Assembly: GCF_007754425.1 (NCBI RefSeq)
Contig: NZ_CP037452.1
Coordinates: forward strand, 1,707,501 to 1,771,500
DNA: 64,000 bases
Direction: 5' to 3'
DNA from: Gimesia fumaroli
Lineage (GTDB): Bacteria > Planctomycetota > Planctomycetia > Planctomycetales > Planctomycetaceae
Shown here one piece after another: positions 10,306 through 19,902 of this stretch; the stretch's first letter is position 1, and each line of letters begins with the position of its first letter. Both the position numbers and the translations under genes were made by a program. The notes under the pieces were generated by a model. The model had not been told where the DNA came from. It searched no databases and was given only the letters and a program-made list of their open reading frames with translations.

Positions 10306-10468
10306 TGCCCACGGGAGCGGGAATTGCGTGCGGAATGCCAATATTCACACTGATTAACACGACTAAAAAAATTGCCGTACGACTTTTGTACTGATTCTGA
10401 TATATTTCGCTTCAAATAGAAATCGAGGGGGGATCAGTGAGTTTCCCATTCATGGAGGCGGGGAGCGA

Positions 10469-10894
10469 ATGTCAAACTATGTTGAATTGGAGTCAGCAGA
10501 TGCGGGGCCGTTTCGTTGCCGGGGAATTGCTGCGATCTGCATGTTCGGCACACTGGCGTTGATGGCGTGCACTGGATTTCAACAGGTTGTTCCCGCACCC
10601 TTGGTATTCGAAGAGCAATCACAGAAGATTCTCGAAATTGTGCCCATGGGAACGCAAAAAGAGCAGGCGATCCAGCGGTTGAATGCAGCGGGGATTTCAG
10701 GAGGGTTTTCATCAAGCCCTTCGATCTATTATTGTGATCTCTGGGAACGCGAGGATGGAAGTCGCTGGCACTTGAATGTTGCCTTACTCTTCAATGAAGC
10801 AGGGACGCTTTATAAGACGCGTCCTGCCCAGGCAGACGTTTCCTGGCAAAGTACTACGGATTCAGCGGATAAGACGAAGGCCGCGCGCCAATAG
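10469..10894 (+). CDS. Probable small lipoprotein, BamE/SmpA-like
   Basis: 141-residue protein. A hydrophobic stretch ends in LALMAC (Cys about residue 34), a plausible though imperfect lipobox, so export and lipid anchoring are likely. The mature part opens with ILEIVPMGTQKEQAIQRL, which resembles the short helix-start motif of BamE/SmpA-type proteins (GMTKEQV), followed by a strand-rich region with paired aromatic residues. GGGGAGC seven bases before the ATG supports this start despite the long N-terminal region. The gene stands alone and converges with a zinc-ribbon gene 16 bp away. Function unknown. Confidence 0.65.
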   Translation: MSNYVELESADAGPFRCRGIAAICMFGTLALMACTGFQQVVPAPLVFEEQSQKILEIVPMGTQKEQAIQRLNAAGISGGFSSSPSIYYCDLWEREDGSRWHLNVALLFNEAGTLYKTRPAQADVSWQSTTDSADKTKAARQ

Positions 10895-10910
10895 GTTTTG
10901 CAGAGACCTC

Positions 10911-11360
10911 TCAGCTGTCAACCGGATCGGCCGGTTTTTCGAGTAGTTGGATGTGTCCGTGACAGAACTTGCAGGAGGCGACCGTTCCCAGGTATTTGTG
11001 TGCGATGCGTAATTCTTCGCGGCAATGCGGGCAGTTTGTGTAAAAGCCAAATGACTTAGTTTGTTTCGATCGAAGACTCAGGGAAATCGGAGTCTGGCAG
11101 AACTTGCAACTGACTTTTTTGCCGAGGTATTTTTTGTGTACCCGTAATTCTTTTTTGCAGTCAGGGCATTGGAAGTAAAAGCCAACCGGGTAGGCATCAC
11201 AGTGAACGGAGAGTTCCTTGAGTGGGTGAAATGCAGGGATTTCGACAGTGTCGTGCTCCAGGTCGTCATTCAGCAATGCACGACAGGTTTGGCAATGAAC
11301 CAGATTTGCAGGCATGTCCTCCCCGCATTGAGGGCAGGGACCACCGGGCCAGGCGGGCAT
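10911..11360 (-). CDS. Protein with repeated zinc ribbons
   Basis: 149-residue soluble protein with three CxxC-paired zinc-binding modules. The N-terminal module has CPQCGE and CQTC; two further modules are near-duplicates of each other, each CPxC-(K/R)xELR-(V/I)xxKYLG-x4-SCKFC, at about residues 67-93 and 111-137. I prefer the ATG at 11360 (AAGGA six bases upstream) over a TTG two codons earlier. The repeat arrangement suggests nucleic-acid or protein binding, but no partner is visible. Such ribbons occur in uncharacterised planctomycete proteins. Confidence 0.7.
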   Translation of the reverse strand: MPAWPGGPCPQCGEDMPANLVHCQTCRALLNDDLEHDTVEIPAFHPLKELSVHCDAYPVGFYFQCPDCKKELRVHKKYLGKKVSCKFCQTPISLSLRSKQTKSFGFYTNCPHCREELRIAHKYLGTVASCKFCHGHIQLLEKPADPVDS

Positions 11361-11575
11361 AATCAATCCTTCTCTAGAAAATCAGTCGATGAAATATTGA
11401 GTGGATTGAGAGGGCCCGATCTCGATCCAAGCGATCTGTAATGCCCGCCGTGAGTGGTTGCCCTCTTGGGTAAACGCGAGGGAACACCTCATGGTGGCAT
11501 CGTTTGATTATAGCAGCGCTTTAAATGGTTATGAATCACATTCTGGCGAAGTGTCTCAGGAATTTAGTCAAAAAA

Positions 11576-12841
11576 TTACTTCTGAGCATCCAGGCAATAC
11601 AGGTTTTTGAAGGTTCTCAGGAACATTTGGCCGTTGGCCACAACGACGGTGGCGTGACTGGGATCATCGAGTTTGACTTTCCCATGCGATTTGAATTTGG
11701 GAGAAGCATCAATCATGGCAACCTGACCGTTTTCATCAATGCAGTACAGGATACCGTTGATGCAGACGGGGGAGCTGCTGTAGCCGCCATCGACGCGTTC
11801 GGTCCAGACATTCTTCTGGGTTGCCAGATCAACACAGCTGACGACACCACTGTCGCCCCAGAGATAGAGGTGCCCTTCATAGACAACCGGTGTGGGGACA
11901 TAAGGCAGCTTGGTAGAACGCTGATACTTGATATGGGTTTCTTTGATATTTCCTGATCCGGTAGGATCGACGCCGTAGAGCAGCTTGCCTCTTCCTCCGC
12001 CGCCACAGGTGGCAAAGATCAGGCCTTCACCGTAGACAGGCGACGAAACGGTTCGCATTGGGAATTCTCCCGTGGTCCAGTTGACCTTTCCTGTTTCCGG
12101 GTCGAGACTGCTGACTCCGGTGGCACCGCTGACACAGATCAGCTGTGGCCCGGTGTTAGGGTGGTCGATAATGATGGGAGTTGCATAGGACGTTCTGCGT
12201 ACAGCCCGGTCTGCCTGCCAGACAGTTTTTCCGGTCAGCTTGTTAAAGGCAGTAACAGAACTGGGACCCTGCTGGTCATTTGTGGCGATCACCAGGTTTT
12301 TATAGATCATGGGGGAACTACCGTGTCCGTGCTGGCTGGTGAATGATCCCAGGTTGCGTTCCCAGATTTTGTTTCCTTTGAGATCGTAGGCGATCAGCAG
12401 GTAAGTTTCTTCGTCTGCAAATTCCACATAAACGTGTTCGCCATCTGTGGCTGGTGTGCTGGAAGCCCAGCTTCCTTTGCGGTGTTTATGGCTTTTTTTC
12501 AGTTCCGTTCCGCGTCTCCACTTTTCCTGGCCGGTTTTCGGGTCGATACAGAACAGGTAGCGGGTTTCTCCTTCACCGAGGGCGGAGGTCACAAACAGAT
12601 TATCGCCCCAGATGGAGGGGGACGAATGGCCTAAGCCGGGAAGTTCTTTTTTCCAGGCATAGTCTTTGTCGGTCCATTTCAACGGGAACCCTTTTTCACT
12701 GGAAATCCCGGAACCGTCAATCCCGCGAAAGCGAGGCCAGTTCTCAGCCTGTAATGTTGTCAAGGCGGATAAGCAGAGACAAATACCAAGGACCGTCCGC
12801 AGAGGAGTAATGAAATTACGGGCGAAAATAAATCTAGGCAT
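11576..12841 (-). CDS. Exported PQQ/BamB-like beta-propeller protein
   Basis: 421 residues beginning with a signal peptide (hydrophobic core about 14-30, cleavage near LQAENWP). The mature protein opens with NWPRFRGIDGSG, the usual start of planctomycete outer-membrane-type propellers, and then has repeated blade motifs such as DPKTGQEKW, DLKGNKIWE, NKLTGKTVWQ, DPETGKVNW and DLATQKNVWT, that is, several PQQ-like repeats closing one propeller. It is not necessarily quinone-dependent; many relatives are structural or BamB-like. No operon partner is visible. Role unknown. Confidence 0.8.
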   Translation of the reverse strand: MPRFIFARNFITPLRTVLGICLCLSALTTLQAENWPRFRGIDGSGISSEKGFPLKWTDKDYAWKKELPGLGHSSPSIWGDNLFVTSALGEGETRYLFCIDPKTGQEKWRRGTELKKSHKHRKGSWASSTPATDGEHVYVEFADEETYLLIAYDLKGNKIWERNLGSFTSQHGHGSSPMIYKNLVIATNDQQGPSSVTAFNKLTGKTVWQADRAVRRTSYATPIIIDHPNTGPQLICVSGATGVSSLDPETGKVNWTTGEFPMRTVSSPVYGEGLIFATCGGGGRGKLLYGVDPTGSGNIKETHIKYQRSTKLPYVPTPVVYEGHLYLWGDSGVVSCVDLATQKNVWTERVDGGYSSSPVCINGILYCIDENGQVAMIDASPKFKSHGKVKLDDPSHATVVVANGQMFLRTFKNLYCLDAQK

Positions 12842-13089
12842 GGGAAGTTCTCTTTACAGGCAGGAAGATGTTGATGTTTCACGCGTTTCGCTTGATGAAT
12901 TCTTATTTTAGCTTGACGAATTTTATGTTCTGGTGCAAGTTAATTGAATATAATAATTACTGGGGTTATCGTAAGTAAATAGGGCGTACTGATTTCGGCA
13001 TTGTTTTCGAGGCGGGTGCCTAACCTTTTCTTAACCGGGGATCAAGTTCACTGAATTTCGTCAGTGGAGCGTTTCCTGCTGAATATTCT

Positions 13090-15123
13090 ATGCATAATTC
13101 TGATCAACAAAATCCAAATGGTGCCTCGTCGGTCGCTTATCTGATCATTCAAGAACTGGATGAGCGGGGAAAGGTCTATCGTCTGGTAGATCGCCAGGTA
13201 ACGACGATTGGCCGTGCGCCGACCAACCGGATTGTTCTGGATGATGAGGTTTGCAGCCGTAATCACTGTGAGATTTTTTACAGTGACTCGGCTTGGGTCA
13301 TTCGTGACCTGGGGAGCCGTAACGGGACACTTGTGCAAGGTTTGCCTATTGCGCAAGATCATGAGCTTCAGGAAGGGGACGTGATTGAGATCGGGGACAG
13401 CGAAGCAATCTTCACGTTTGATGTAGCTCGTTTTTCGTCCCGGGCGACCTCAGCCGGTTCGGCTGAAGAGTTGGAGAGTGAAACGATCGGTGTGGGGCAG
13501 CAGTCCAGTTGGGAAGAGTTTAACGTTCCGGAGATCATCCAGCGTAAGAGTCATACACGCTTTCATACTCCGCCACCTTCCTCCCAGATTGATCGGGATC
13601 GCACGAGTCGTGAATTAGGACGACTCTACCGCCTGGCATTGGATATGGGAAATACCCAGTCCGAGAAGGAGCTCTCACAGATCGTCTTAAATGGTCTGTT
13701 TGAGGGGACGAGTGCAGATATTGGAGCGATTTTATACTTTGATCCAGCTAGGCATGAAGCGCGGAAGCCGGAAAACCTGAAGGTGATCGCGTTTCAGTCG
13801 GTCGATGAAATGCCTTATCAGAAGCCATCCGATTTTCTGTCTCAGATGGTGTTCGACGAAGGTGATGCGATTCTGGCGCACAATATTTCAGAGGACAGCA
13901 AGCTTTCCACCCGGGACAGTCTGGGGAAGATTCATGCCCAGAGTGTGATCTGTGCCCCGCTCCGTAACAAACAGGGGGTGGCGGGGCTGATTCATCTGTA
14001 TTCGACCAATCCTGATAATCCGCTGGATTCTGATGATCTGGAGTTCACGCTGGCTCTAGCCGACCAGCTGGCTATTTCTTTTCAAAACCTGAATGAGAAA
14101 AAGAAGCTGTCTGACGGTCTGGCCCGGATGGAGGGGGAGAACAAGGCACTGCGTGAGCAGTTGGAGCTGGAGAGTGAACTGGTCGGCAGTAGTCCGAGCA
14201 TGATCGCGATGAAAGAGCAGATCCTGCGAATTGCTCCGACCGATGCGAGTGTATTGATTCGTGGCGAGAGTGGCGTGGGTAAGGAGCTGGTGGCCCGTGC
14301 GATTCACTTTAACAGCCAACGAAAGAAGCAGCCTTTCGTCTGTATGAACTGTGCGGCACTTAGTGAAGGGCTGCTGGAAAGTGAACTATTCGGGCATGAG
14401 AAGGGGGCTTTCACAGGAGCGACCAGCCAGAAGCCTGGTAAATTCGAGCAGTCGCACCGGGGAACTCTGTTTCTGGATGAAGTCGGAGAGATGTCTCTAG
14501 GCGTTCAGGCGAAGTTTCTGCGCGTTCTGGAAGGGCATTCGTTCGAGCGGGTCGGTGGCAGTGTTTCGATTGACGTTGATGTACGGGTTGTCGCTGCCAC
14601 GAATCGCGATATGGAAAAAGCCGTGGCCAAAGGGACGTTTCGTCAGGATTTGTATTTTCGATTACATGTGGTGGAAATCAGTGTAGATCCATTACGCGTT
14701 CGGGCAGAAGATATTCTGTTATTAGCCAACTATTTTCTGAATCGATTTGTGACGAAAACCGGACGGCCGATTCGCGGTTTCACTCAAGAAGCCAAAGACC
14801 TACTGGAATCGTATCATTGGCCCGGGAATGTCCGTGAATTACAGAATACGATCGAACGAGCATTTATTTTGTGTACGGGCGATATCATAGATGCATCGGA
14901 TATTCAACTTTCCGCGGTGGGGATGGAAAGCGACCCCAAATGCGTTTTACCAGCGGCTCAGGCTGGTTTTCGGGATGTCTCTCTCGAAGTGATCGAGCAG
15001 GAGCATATTCTGGCGGTGTTGGATAATACCAACTGGAACAAATCAAAGTCTGCTCAGATTCTGGGAATCGAGCGTTCGACTCTGGATCGCAAATTGAAAC
15101 GCTATGGAATTAATCGTCCCTGA
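13090..15123 (+). CDS. FHA-GAF-sigma54 AAA+ transcription activator
   Basis: 677-residue enhancer-binding regulator. Domains in order: FHA (about 15-110, with [13 protein letters not shown] and GSRNGT, all residues needed for phospho-threonine binding), a GAF-like sensor (about 175-340), a short coiled linker, the sigma54-interacting AAA+ domain (about 355-600, Walker A GESGVGKE, the sigma54 loop GAFTGA, Walker B LFLDEVGE), and a Fis-type helix-turn-helix at the C-terminus ([17 protein letters not shown]). All motifs for activating sigma54 polymerase are intact. The FHA input implies control by Ser/Thr phosphorylation, in place of a receiver domain. Its target genes are not visible; no clear -24/-12 promoter was found nearby. 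Confidence 0.92.
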   Translation: MHNSDQQNPNGASSVAYLIIQELDERGKVYRLVDRQVTTIGRAPTNRIVLDDEVCSRNHCEIFYSDSAWVIRDLGSRNGTLVQGLPIAQDHELQEGDVIEIGDSEAIFTFDVARFSSRATSAGSAEELESETIGVGQQSSWEEFNVPEIIQRKSHTRFHTPPPSSQIDRDRTSRELGRLYRLALDMGNTQSEKELSQIVLNGLFEGTSADIGAILYFDPARHEARKPENLKVIAFQSVDEMPYQKPSDFLSQMVFDEGDAILAHNISEDSKLSTRDSLGKIHAQSVICAPLRNKQGVAGLIHLYSTNPDNPLDSDDLEFTLALADQLAISFQNLNEKKKLSDGLARMEGENKALREQLELESELVGSSPSMIAMKEQILRIAPTDASVLIRGESGVGKELVARAIHFNSQRKKQPFVCMNCAALSEGLLESELFGHEKGAFTGATSQKPGKFEQSHRGTLFLDEVGEMSLGVQAKFLRVLEGHSFERVGGSVSIDVDVRVVAATNRDMEKAVAKGTFRQDLYFRLHVVEISVDPLRVRAEDILLLANYFLNRFVTKTGRPIRGFTQEAKDLLESYHWPGNVRELQNTIERAFILCTGDIIDASDIQLSAVGMESDPKCVLPAAQAGFRDVSLEVIEQEHILAVLDNTNWNKSKSAQILGIERSTLDRKLKRYGINRP

Positions 15124-15284
15124 GAGACTGGCTAGAATCGAGTCCTAACGGGCTGTCTGGGGTTTTGATTCATCAAAATCCAGCAAATTTCGCCGAACTG
15201 AGGTCTTTCATCTCCAAGTCGGGGGGTTGATACCTGCTCAGAGATTCGATTTCAAAGTAGTTTGCAAAAATGTCAAAAATCTTG

Positions 15285-15313
15285 TTGACATTTTACCATA
15301 AAAACTAAAGAAT
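15285..15313 (+). promoter_or_regulatory. Candidate sigma70-type promoter
   Basis: A consensus TTGACA at 15285-15290, then 17 bases, then AAGAAT at 15308-15313 (4 of 6 matches to TATAAT). Predicted start near 15320, about ten bases before the first hairpin of the leader described next. The -35 box is also the right half of a dyad, TGTCAA at 15271 and TTGACA at 15285, so a repressor could cover it. Confidence 0.4.
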
Positions 15314-15319
15314 TGTCCT

Positions 15320-15460
15320 AGAAACAGGGGATACCTATTAGGTGTCCTTGCTTGCGGCTTTGAGCCGTAACCCTAATGAACTGGGATGTTTTTTAACTAC
15401 AAAATTTTAGAAGAGTTTCCCACCTGAAAAAAACTTCCCACACCCTTGGAGGGTGTTGCT
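15320..15460 (+). ncRNA. Candidate structured RNA leader or small RNA
   Basis: Three compact hairpins lie in series. The first, 15330-15346, is GATACCT/AGGTGTC around a 3-base loop (one G-T pair). The second, 15352-15370, is TTGCGGCT/AGCCGTAA around TTG (one G-T pair). The third, 15440-15456, is ACACCC/GGGTGT around a 5-base loop. AGGG at 15326-15329 could pair with CCCT at 15371-15374 to enclose the first two as a three-way junction. No protein frame explains the region. It could be a regulatory leader of the gene at 15626 or an independent RNA. It matches no riboswitch class that I recognise. Confidence 0.35.
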
Positions 15461-15625
15461 TTCAATCTCCCAAATAACGCAATGGACGCGTACGCTACGA
15501 GCGATTGAATTTCTCGGTTTGGTAGAGATGACTGATTGTTTTGTTCCACGTAGAAGGTTTGTCCACGCATATGGTATGGTGGAAGGCCTGGACTTAGTTA
15601 TTGTTGTTGGAGAAAGAAGAAGAGA

Positions 15626-15952
15626 ATGTCGGCATTTTTGATGGGTTCGAATGACGTTGGTAATCTTTCATACGAGCTTGAAGATGATCAGTCACTGGTC
15701 AGCTACGAAGATGGTGAGTTCCAGGAGTTTTCTGAAGATGGGTATGATCCCAACTTCGATGCTTTATTCGGTGAAGAAGAGTACCGAGAAATGGGAATCA
15801 ATCCAGACGAAGCAACTCAGGCGAAGCCCGGGTCAGAACAGAAAGTTCTGATGCTGGCTGCTCGTTACGCTGCCGGTCTTCCCCTGTGGAATAATAGTGA
15901 CTGCTATGATCACGGTCCGGGAGAAAATCTCCTGCAGGGACTGCTTGCTTAA
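15626..15952 (+). CDS. Small acidic conserved-style hypothetical protein
   Basis: 108 residues. The N-terminal 65 residues are very acidic and aromatic (ELEDDQ, YEDGEFQEF, DGYDPNFD, FGEEEYRE), followed by a short hydrophobic helix-like segment (VLMLAARYAAGLPLW) and a polar tail. No signal peptide or known domain is recognised. It stands alone: a roughly 300-base leader with hairpins precedes it and a strong terminator follows, a layout typical of a well-expressed single gene. AAGAAGAGA just before the ATG serves as ribosome site. Function unknown. Confidence 0.65.
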   Translation: MSAFLMGSNDVGNLSYELEDDQSLVSYEDGEFQEFSEDGYDPNFDALFGEEEYREMGINPDEATQAKPGSEQKVLMLAARYAAGLPLWNNSDCYDHGPGENLLQGLLA

Positions 15953-16010
15953 AATCATCGATCTCGCTGCGTCTTTTCCACGAGGCGAGTCGTTATGTTT
16001 TCTATAAAAA

Positions 16011-16047
16011 AGAGTCTTCAGAATTATATCTGAAGACTCTTTTTTTG
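16011..16047 (+). terminator. Intrinsic terminator after the acidic protein gene
   Basis: Perfect 12-bp stem AGAGTCTTCAGA/TCTGAAGACTCT with a 6-base loop and seven Ts. It ends the transcript of the gene at 15626-15952. Confidence 0.92.
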
Positions 16048-16552
16048 CGCCTGAGAGTTCTGTTACGGTGTGTTGGCTCCTATCTCGGCAGCAGGTTAAC
16101 TGCGCTGTTTCTATTTCAAGAATGGTTTTTTAGCTTCAAAACCAGATTGAAAGCATGATGCGTTCGAATGAAAAAATTGAATCAATCCTAGTCACAAGGT
16201 ATATACATCGCTACAATATATGGAGGTTTTCCACTTAAGTCTAAAGGATCTCAGCAAGTTTTTTTTATCATTTGATAATGAATATTCGTTGTGGTCGTTT
16301 GAAGACACGGCTTTGAATGTCCTACCACCTGAAAGCTGGGCTCGTTCCAGCGATACAATCCTGAGTGAATATATCTCCATCCCCATTTTTTCAAGAGTGG
16401 TTCTGCGACCAGTCACTGGTATGCAGGATGTTAATACAGAGATTCAATTGATCTTTCCTTCAGTGCGTAAATTCCATCCCCTGGAATTGCACTAATCTCA
16501 GTCCAACCAAATCTATTCGTATCTATGATTTTTATTGATCTAGGAGTTTAAG
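16048..16552. other. Intergenic region upstream of the DUF1559 gene
   Basis: About 500 bases with only short overlapping open frames (16192-16495) on both strands that lack ribosome sites. AT-rich; no RNA gene recognised. AGGAG at 16543-16547 is the ribosome site of the next gene. Confidence 0.4.
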
Positions 16553-17500
16553 ATGTACCAACGAAAACGTGGTTTTACCCTGATTGAATTACTGGTGGTG
16601 ATCGCCATCATCGCAATTTTGATAGCACTATTGTTACCTGCTGTGCAACAGGCTCGCGAAGCAGCACGTCGGAGCACCTGTAAAAATAGTCTGAAACAGA
16701 TCGGAGTTGCGTTACATAACTATCTCGAGACCCATTCCACTTTCCCTCCCGGAATCACGAGAGCACCACAGCACCCCTATGCCGGAGTAAGTGGTTGGAA
16801 CACGGGGAAGGTCTTATGGTCAGCATTTATCCTGCCTTTTATGGATCAGGGACCGCTCTACAATAAGATTGATTTCTCAATGCCTGACCCGGGAAGACAC
16901 GCTAATAACGCAGACGTGCGGAATGTTGAATTGCCTGTTTACCGCTGTCCCAGCGACCCGGGTGGGAAAGGGACGACAGGTTCTTCCAGTGGTCCCAGTA
17001 ATTATACGGGGTGTGTCGGAAACAGCCCGCTTGGCTCCGTCTCTGGTGGCGGCAGTACCTATAAAAATAATGGGACCTCAGTCTTTTTTACTGACAGTAA
17101 AACAAAGATCCGTGATATTACTGATGGAACTTCCAACACAATGATGGTTTCCGAGTTACTGGTTGGTTCTGAATACGTCAACTACGGAAATGTCAGTACG
17201 GGAGGTATTTTAGATGATTGTAGTGCGTCTGGAAGTACTGGAAAGCTACGAGGTCAATCATGGTTTTATGGAGATGCTTCAATTCGCTGGGCTTACTTGA
17301 CTGTGTTTCCTCCTAATACGAAAGCCGCTTGTCGAACCTATCAGGAGTATGCCAATGCTTCTCCTGCCAGTCAGCATGTCGGCGGTGTGCATATTCTGCT
17401 CTGTGATGGCGCGGTTCGATTTGTATCTGATAACATCCATCTGAAAACATGGCAGGACCTCGGTCACAAATCAGATGATAACGTACTGGGAGAATTCTGA
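16553..17500 (+). CDS. DUF1559 prepilin-like protein
   Basis: 315-residue member of the planctomycete DUF1559 family. The N-terminus is a type IV prepilin/pseudopilin signal: a short basic leader, then GFTLIELLVVIAIIAIL with the Glu at +5 and a hydrophobic helix, so it should be cut by a prepilin peptidase after the glycine. The C-terminus has the family H-X9-DG motif (HVGGVHILLCDG). Such proteins occur in dozens of copies per planctomycete genome and are thought to be surface or secretion-system pseudopilins; the precise role is unknown. A lipoprotein gene follows 122 bp downstream, the usual pairing. AGGAG precedes the ATG. Confidence 0.93.
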   Translation: MYQRKRGFTLIELLVVIAIIAILIALLLPAVQQAREAARRSTCKNSLKQIGVALHNYLETHSTFPPGITRAPQHPYAGVSGWNTGKVLWSAFILPFMDQGPLYNKIDFSMPDPGRHANNADVRNVELPVYRCPSDPGGKGTTGSSSGPSNYTGCVGNSPLGSVSGGGSTYKNNGTSVFFTDSKTKIRDITDGTSNTMMVSELLVGSEYVNYGNVSTGGILDDCSASGSTGKLRGQSWFYGDASIRWAYLTVFPPNTKAACRTYQEYANASPASQHVGGVHILLCDGAVRFVSDNIHLKTWQDLGHKSDDNVLGEF

Positions 17501-17622
17501 TTCGGACGAAATTCCTGCTGGAAAAGATCGAAGCGCTGCGCTCAGGTCTGAAGCCGTTCCCGCAGTCGGTTCGCTGATCGGCTGCGTTTCTCATAGTGTA
17601 GTTACTTTTATGGAAAAGAAAA

Positions 17623-18069
17623 ATGCTTACAAAGAACCAATTTCATATCCTGGTTTCTGGGCTGATTATATTGGTCACAACTGGCTGCGGTGGATCGTCA
17701 GGGTTGGAGTTTTCTACCTCTCAGGTGCAGGGAACGGTCAGCTATCAGGGGAAACCGCTGGAGTCAGGGAAGATTCGCTTTATCCCTGATGGAGAAGTCG
17801 TTAATGGGCAGGTTGCTGGTAAGGCAATTTTTGCTGACATCAAGGATGGGAAATATACCGTTTCAGCAGAGGATGGCGCAACGGTTGGCAAAAACCGTGT
17901 CGAAATTAAAAGCTACCGTGGTTCTGGCAAAATGGTTGTTTCCTCAGGGGGGGAAGGTCAGAAAGTTGAGGAAGTCGTGCAGTTTATTCCGGCCCAATAT
18001 AATACAGAAACCACATTGTCCGTCGAAATTAAAAAGGGGGATAATGTGCTTGATTTTGATCTAAAGTAA
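17623..18069 (+). CDS. Lipoprotein with carboxypeptidase-regulatory-like fold
   Basis: 148 residues with a lipoprotein signal ending in TTGC (Cys about 22), then a single small beta-sandwich-like domain: VQGTVSYQGKPLESGKIRFIP is the typical opening of the planctomycete transthyretin/CarbopepD_reg-like lipoproteins that follow DUF1559 genes, and DGKYTV and GKNRVEIKSY are further strands. It is probably anchored outside the cytoplasmic membrane and co-transcribed with the upstream prepilin-like gene. Function unknown. Confidence 0.82.
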   Translation: MLTKNQFHILVSGLIILVTTGCGGSSGLEFSTSQVQGTVSYQGKPLESGKIRFIPDGEVVNGQVAGKAIFADIKDGKYTVSAEDGATVGKNRVEIKSYRGSGKMVVSSGGEGQKVEEVVQFIPAQYNTETTLSVEIKKGDNVLDFDLK

Positions 18070-18230
18070 TTTGCAGAGATCTTTTGCTTTGAAAAGAGTC
18101 TTGGCTTACGCTCGCTTTTTTGTCGTCTGAATATGAGTAGAATTTAAAAGTATTATCAAGTCCATAAGAGACCTGTTATATTCGATCTGTTTAATCGATT
18201 TTCATGAAGCAGGCAGTGTGGAGTAAGGTG

Positions 18231-19565
18231 ATGCAGCAAGCAAGATTCTTTCTCGTCTGGTTGATGGTTTTCATACTCTGGCAGTCAGCAATTTCCGCGG
18301 GGCAGGCAAAACCTGATCGCGAGAAACTGGCGCGGGAGTTTGTCAAACAGCTTGAACAGGGAGAGTTTGAGAAGGCGGTCCAGCGGTTTGACACTGTGAT
18401 GACTAAGGCACTTCCCCCAAACAAACTGGAGGCGATCTGGAAAGGTGTTCTCAGTCAGTATGGCAGCCTGCAACGGATTGCTGATTCGAGAACCGAGGCG
18501 ATTAAGAAATATCAGATCGTATTTGTCACATGTCAGTTTGAGCGAGGCCAGCTCGATACCAAGGTCGTTTTCACAGAGCAAAATGAAATCGCAGGCCTGT
18601 TTTTCGTTCCTGGTGGTGTCTATCGTACTCCTGGTTATGTCGACAAGAAACAGTTTGAGGAAGTCGAAGTAACGGTCGGTGCCGGGCTCTGGGCGGTGCC
18701 GGGTACACTCTCGCTGCCTAAAGGTGACAAGCGGGTACCTGCGGTGGTGCTGGTTCATGGATCAGGCCCCCATGATCGGGATGAGACAATCGGCCCCAAT
18801 AAACCATTTCGTGATCTGGCACAGGGGCTCGCTTCCCGAGGCGTTGCCGTTCTGCGGTATGAGAAGCGGACGAAACATCATCAGCTCAAAATGGCGTTGC
18901 TTTCCGGAGGGCTGACTGTCAAAGAGGAATCCGTTGACGACGCAGTCGCTGCTGTAGATGTTCTGGCCAATCAGCCACGGATCGAAACGAATCGCATCTA
19001 CGTATTAGGCCATAGTCTGGGAGGGAACCTGCTGCCACGGATCGGAGCCGCTTCTGCAAAGATCGCTGGCTTTATCAGCTTTGCCGGCTCGGTACGGCCT
19101 CTGGAAGACCTGGTGCTTGATCAGGTGAAATACCTATTCTCACTGGATGGGGCAGTTACGGCCGAGGAACAGCAGAAGATAGATGCTATCAAAAAACAGG
19201 TGGAAATGGTGAAATCACCAGCACTGTCTGCAGATTTTGCGGCATCAGAACTCCCCTTAGGCATTTCGGCTCCATACTGGCTGGATTTGAGGGGATATCA
19301 GCCTGCCGTGCGTGCCCAAACGCTGCAGAAGCCCTTTCTGATCCTGCAGGGGGAGCGGGATTATCAGGTCACGATGGTTGATTTTGATCTGTGGAAACAG
19401 GCTTTGGGAAGCCGTGCAGATGTCACACTGATTTCTTATACTCGTCTGAATCACCTTTTTATGGCGGGTGAGGGGAAAAGTACTCCCAGTGAATATCTCA
19501 CTCCTGGCCATGTTGAGAAGCGTGTGATTGTCGATATTGCCAAATGGATCAAAGCCCAGAAATAG
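18231..19565 (+). CDS. Exported alpha/beta hydrolase with N-terminal DUF3887-like domain
   Basis: 444 residues from the ATG at 18231, chosen because GGAG lies seven bases upstream and the next residues form a clean signal peptide (FFLVWLMVFILWQSAISAG); a further in-frame ATG at 18204 has no ribosome site. Residues about 25-130 resemble DUF3887 (FVKQLEQGEFEKAVQRF and later VVFTEQNEIAGLFFVPG). The C-terminal half is an alpha/beta hydrolase: VLVHGSGPHDRD oxyanion region, nucleophile elbow GHSLGG, acid in LQGERDYQV, and His in RLNHLF. All catalytic residues appear intact. Probably a periplasmic esterase or peptidase-like enzyme of unknown substrate. Confidence 0.85.
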   Translation: MQQARFFLVWLMVFILWQSAISAGQAKPDREKLAREFVKQLEQGEFEKAVQRFDTVMTKALPPNKLEAIWKGVLSQYGSLQRIADSRTEAIKKYQIVFVTCQFERGQLDTKVVFTEQNEIAGLFFVPGGVYRTPGYVDKKQFEEVEVTVGAGLWAVPGTLSLPKGDKRVPAVVLVHGSGPHDRDETIGPNKPFRDLAQGLASRGVAVLRYEKRTKHHQLKMALLSGGLTVKEESVDDAVAAVDVLANQPRIETNRIYVLGHSLGGNLLPRIGAASAKIAGFISFAGSVRPLEDLVLDQVKYLFSLDGAVTAEEQQKIDAIKKQVEMVKSPALSADFAASELPLGISAPYWLDLRGYQPAVRAQTLQKPFLILQGERDYQVTMVDFDLWKQALGSRADVTLISYTRLNHLFMAGEGKSTPSEYLTPGHVEKRVIVDIAKWIKAQK

Positions 19566-19902
19566 GAGAACTCTTGAGGGCTGTTCTCGTTGAACGCTGG
19601 GCTCGTTTGGGGAGTGACTCTGCCCAGTTGTATCGCACATTTTTTACGCAGCTCGCAAACTTACGGCGCACATCAAAACTTAATCAAAGTCATCCGAATT
19701 ATTTGGAGGTGGTTAAGATTGGGTTCAGTCTTAATTTTTTTAAGTCTTGTATATTGTGCCAGATAGGCTTTTCTCATATCTATGGCGGCGTTGCGAGTCT
19801 ACTGTTTTTTCGAATCGGCTTTCTTTCGGCACATGATTCGCGACTGTGAAAAAATAGTTTGAATCTCAGTCGATACTCATTTTATTTAGTTGGATCTTTG
19901 CG
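19566..19902. other. Intergenic region
   Basis: 337 bases. A 101-codon frame at 19544-19849 overlaps the end of the hydrolase gene, has no ribosome site and a composition unlike a protein. No other feature seen. Confidence 0.4.

Noticed and set aside
15640-15660. GGTTCGAAT sequence resembling a tRNA T-loop
   Set aside because: It lies inside the coding region of the 108-residue protein and has no partner arms.
16220-16495. 91-codon open frame before the DUF1559 gene
   Set aside because: No ribosome site and an overlapping frame on the other strand; not supported as a gene.
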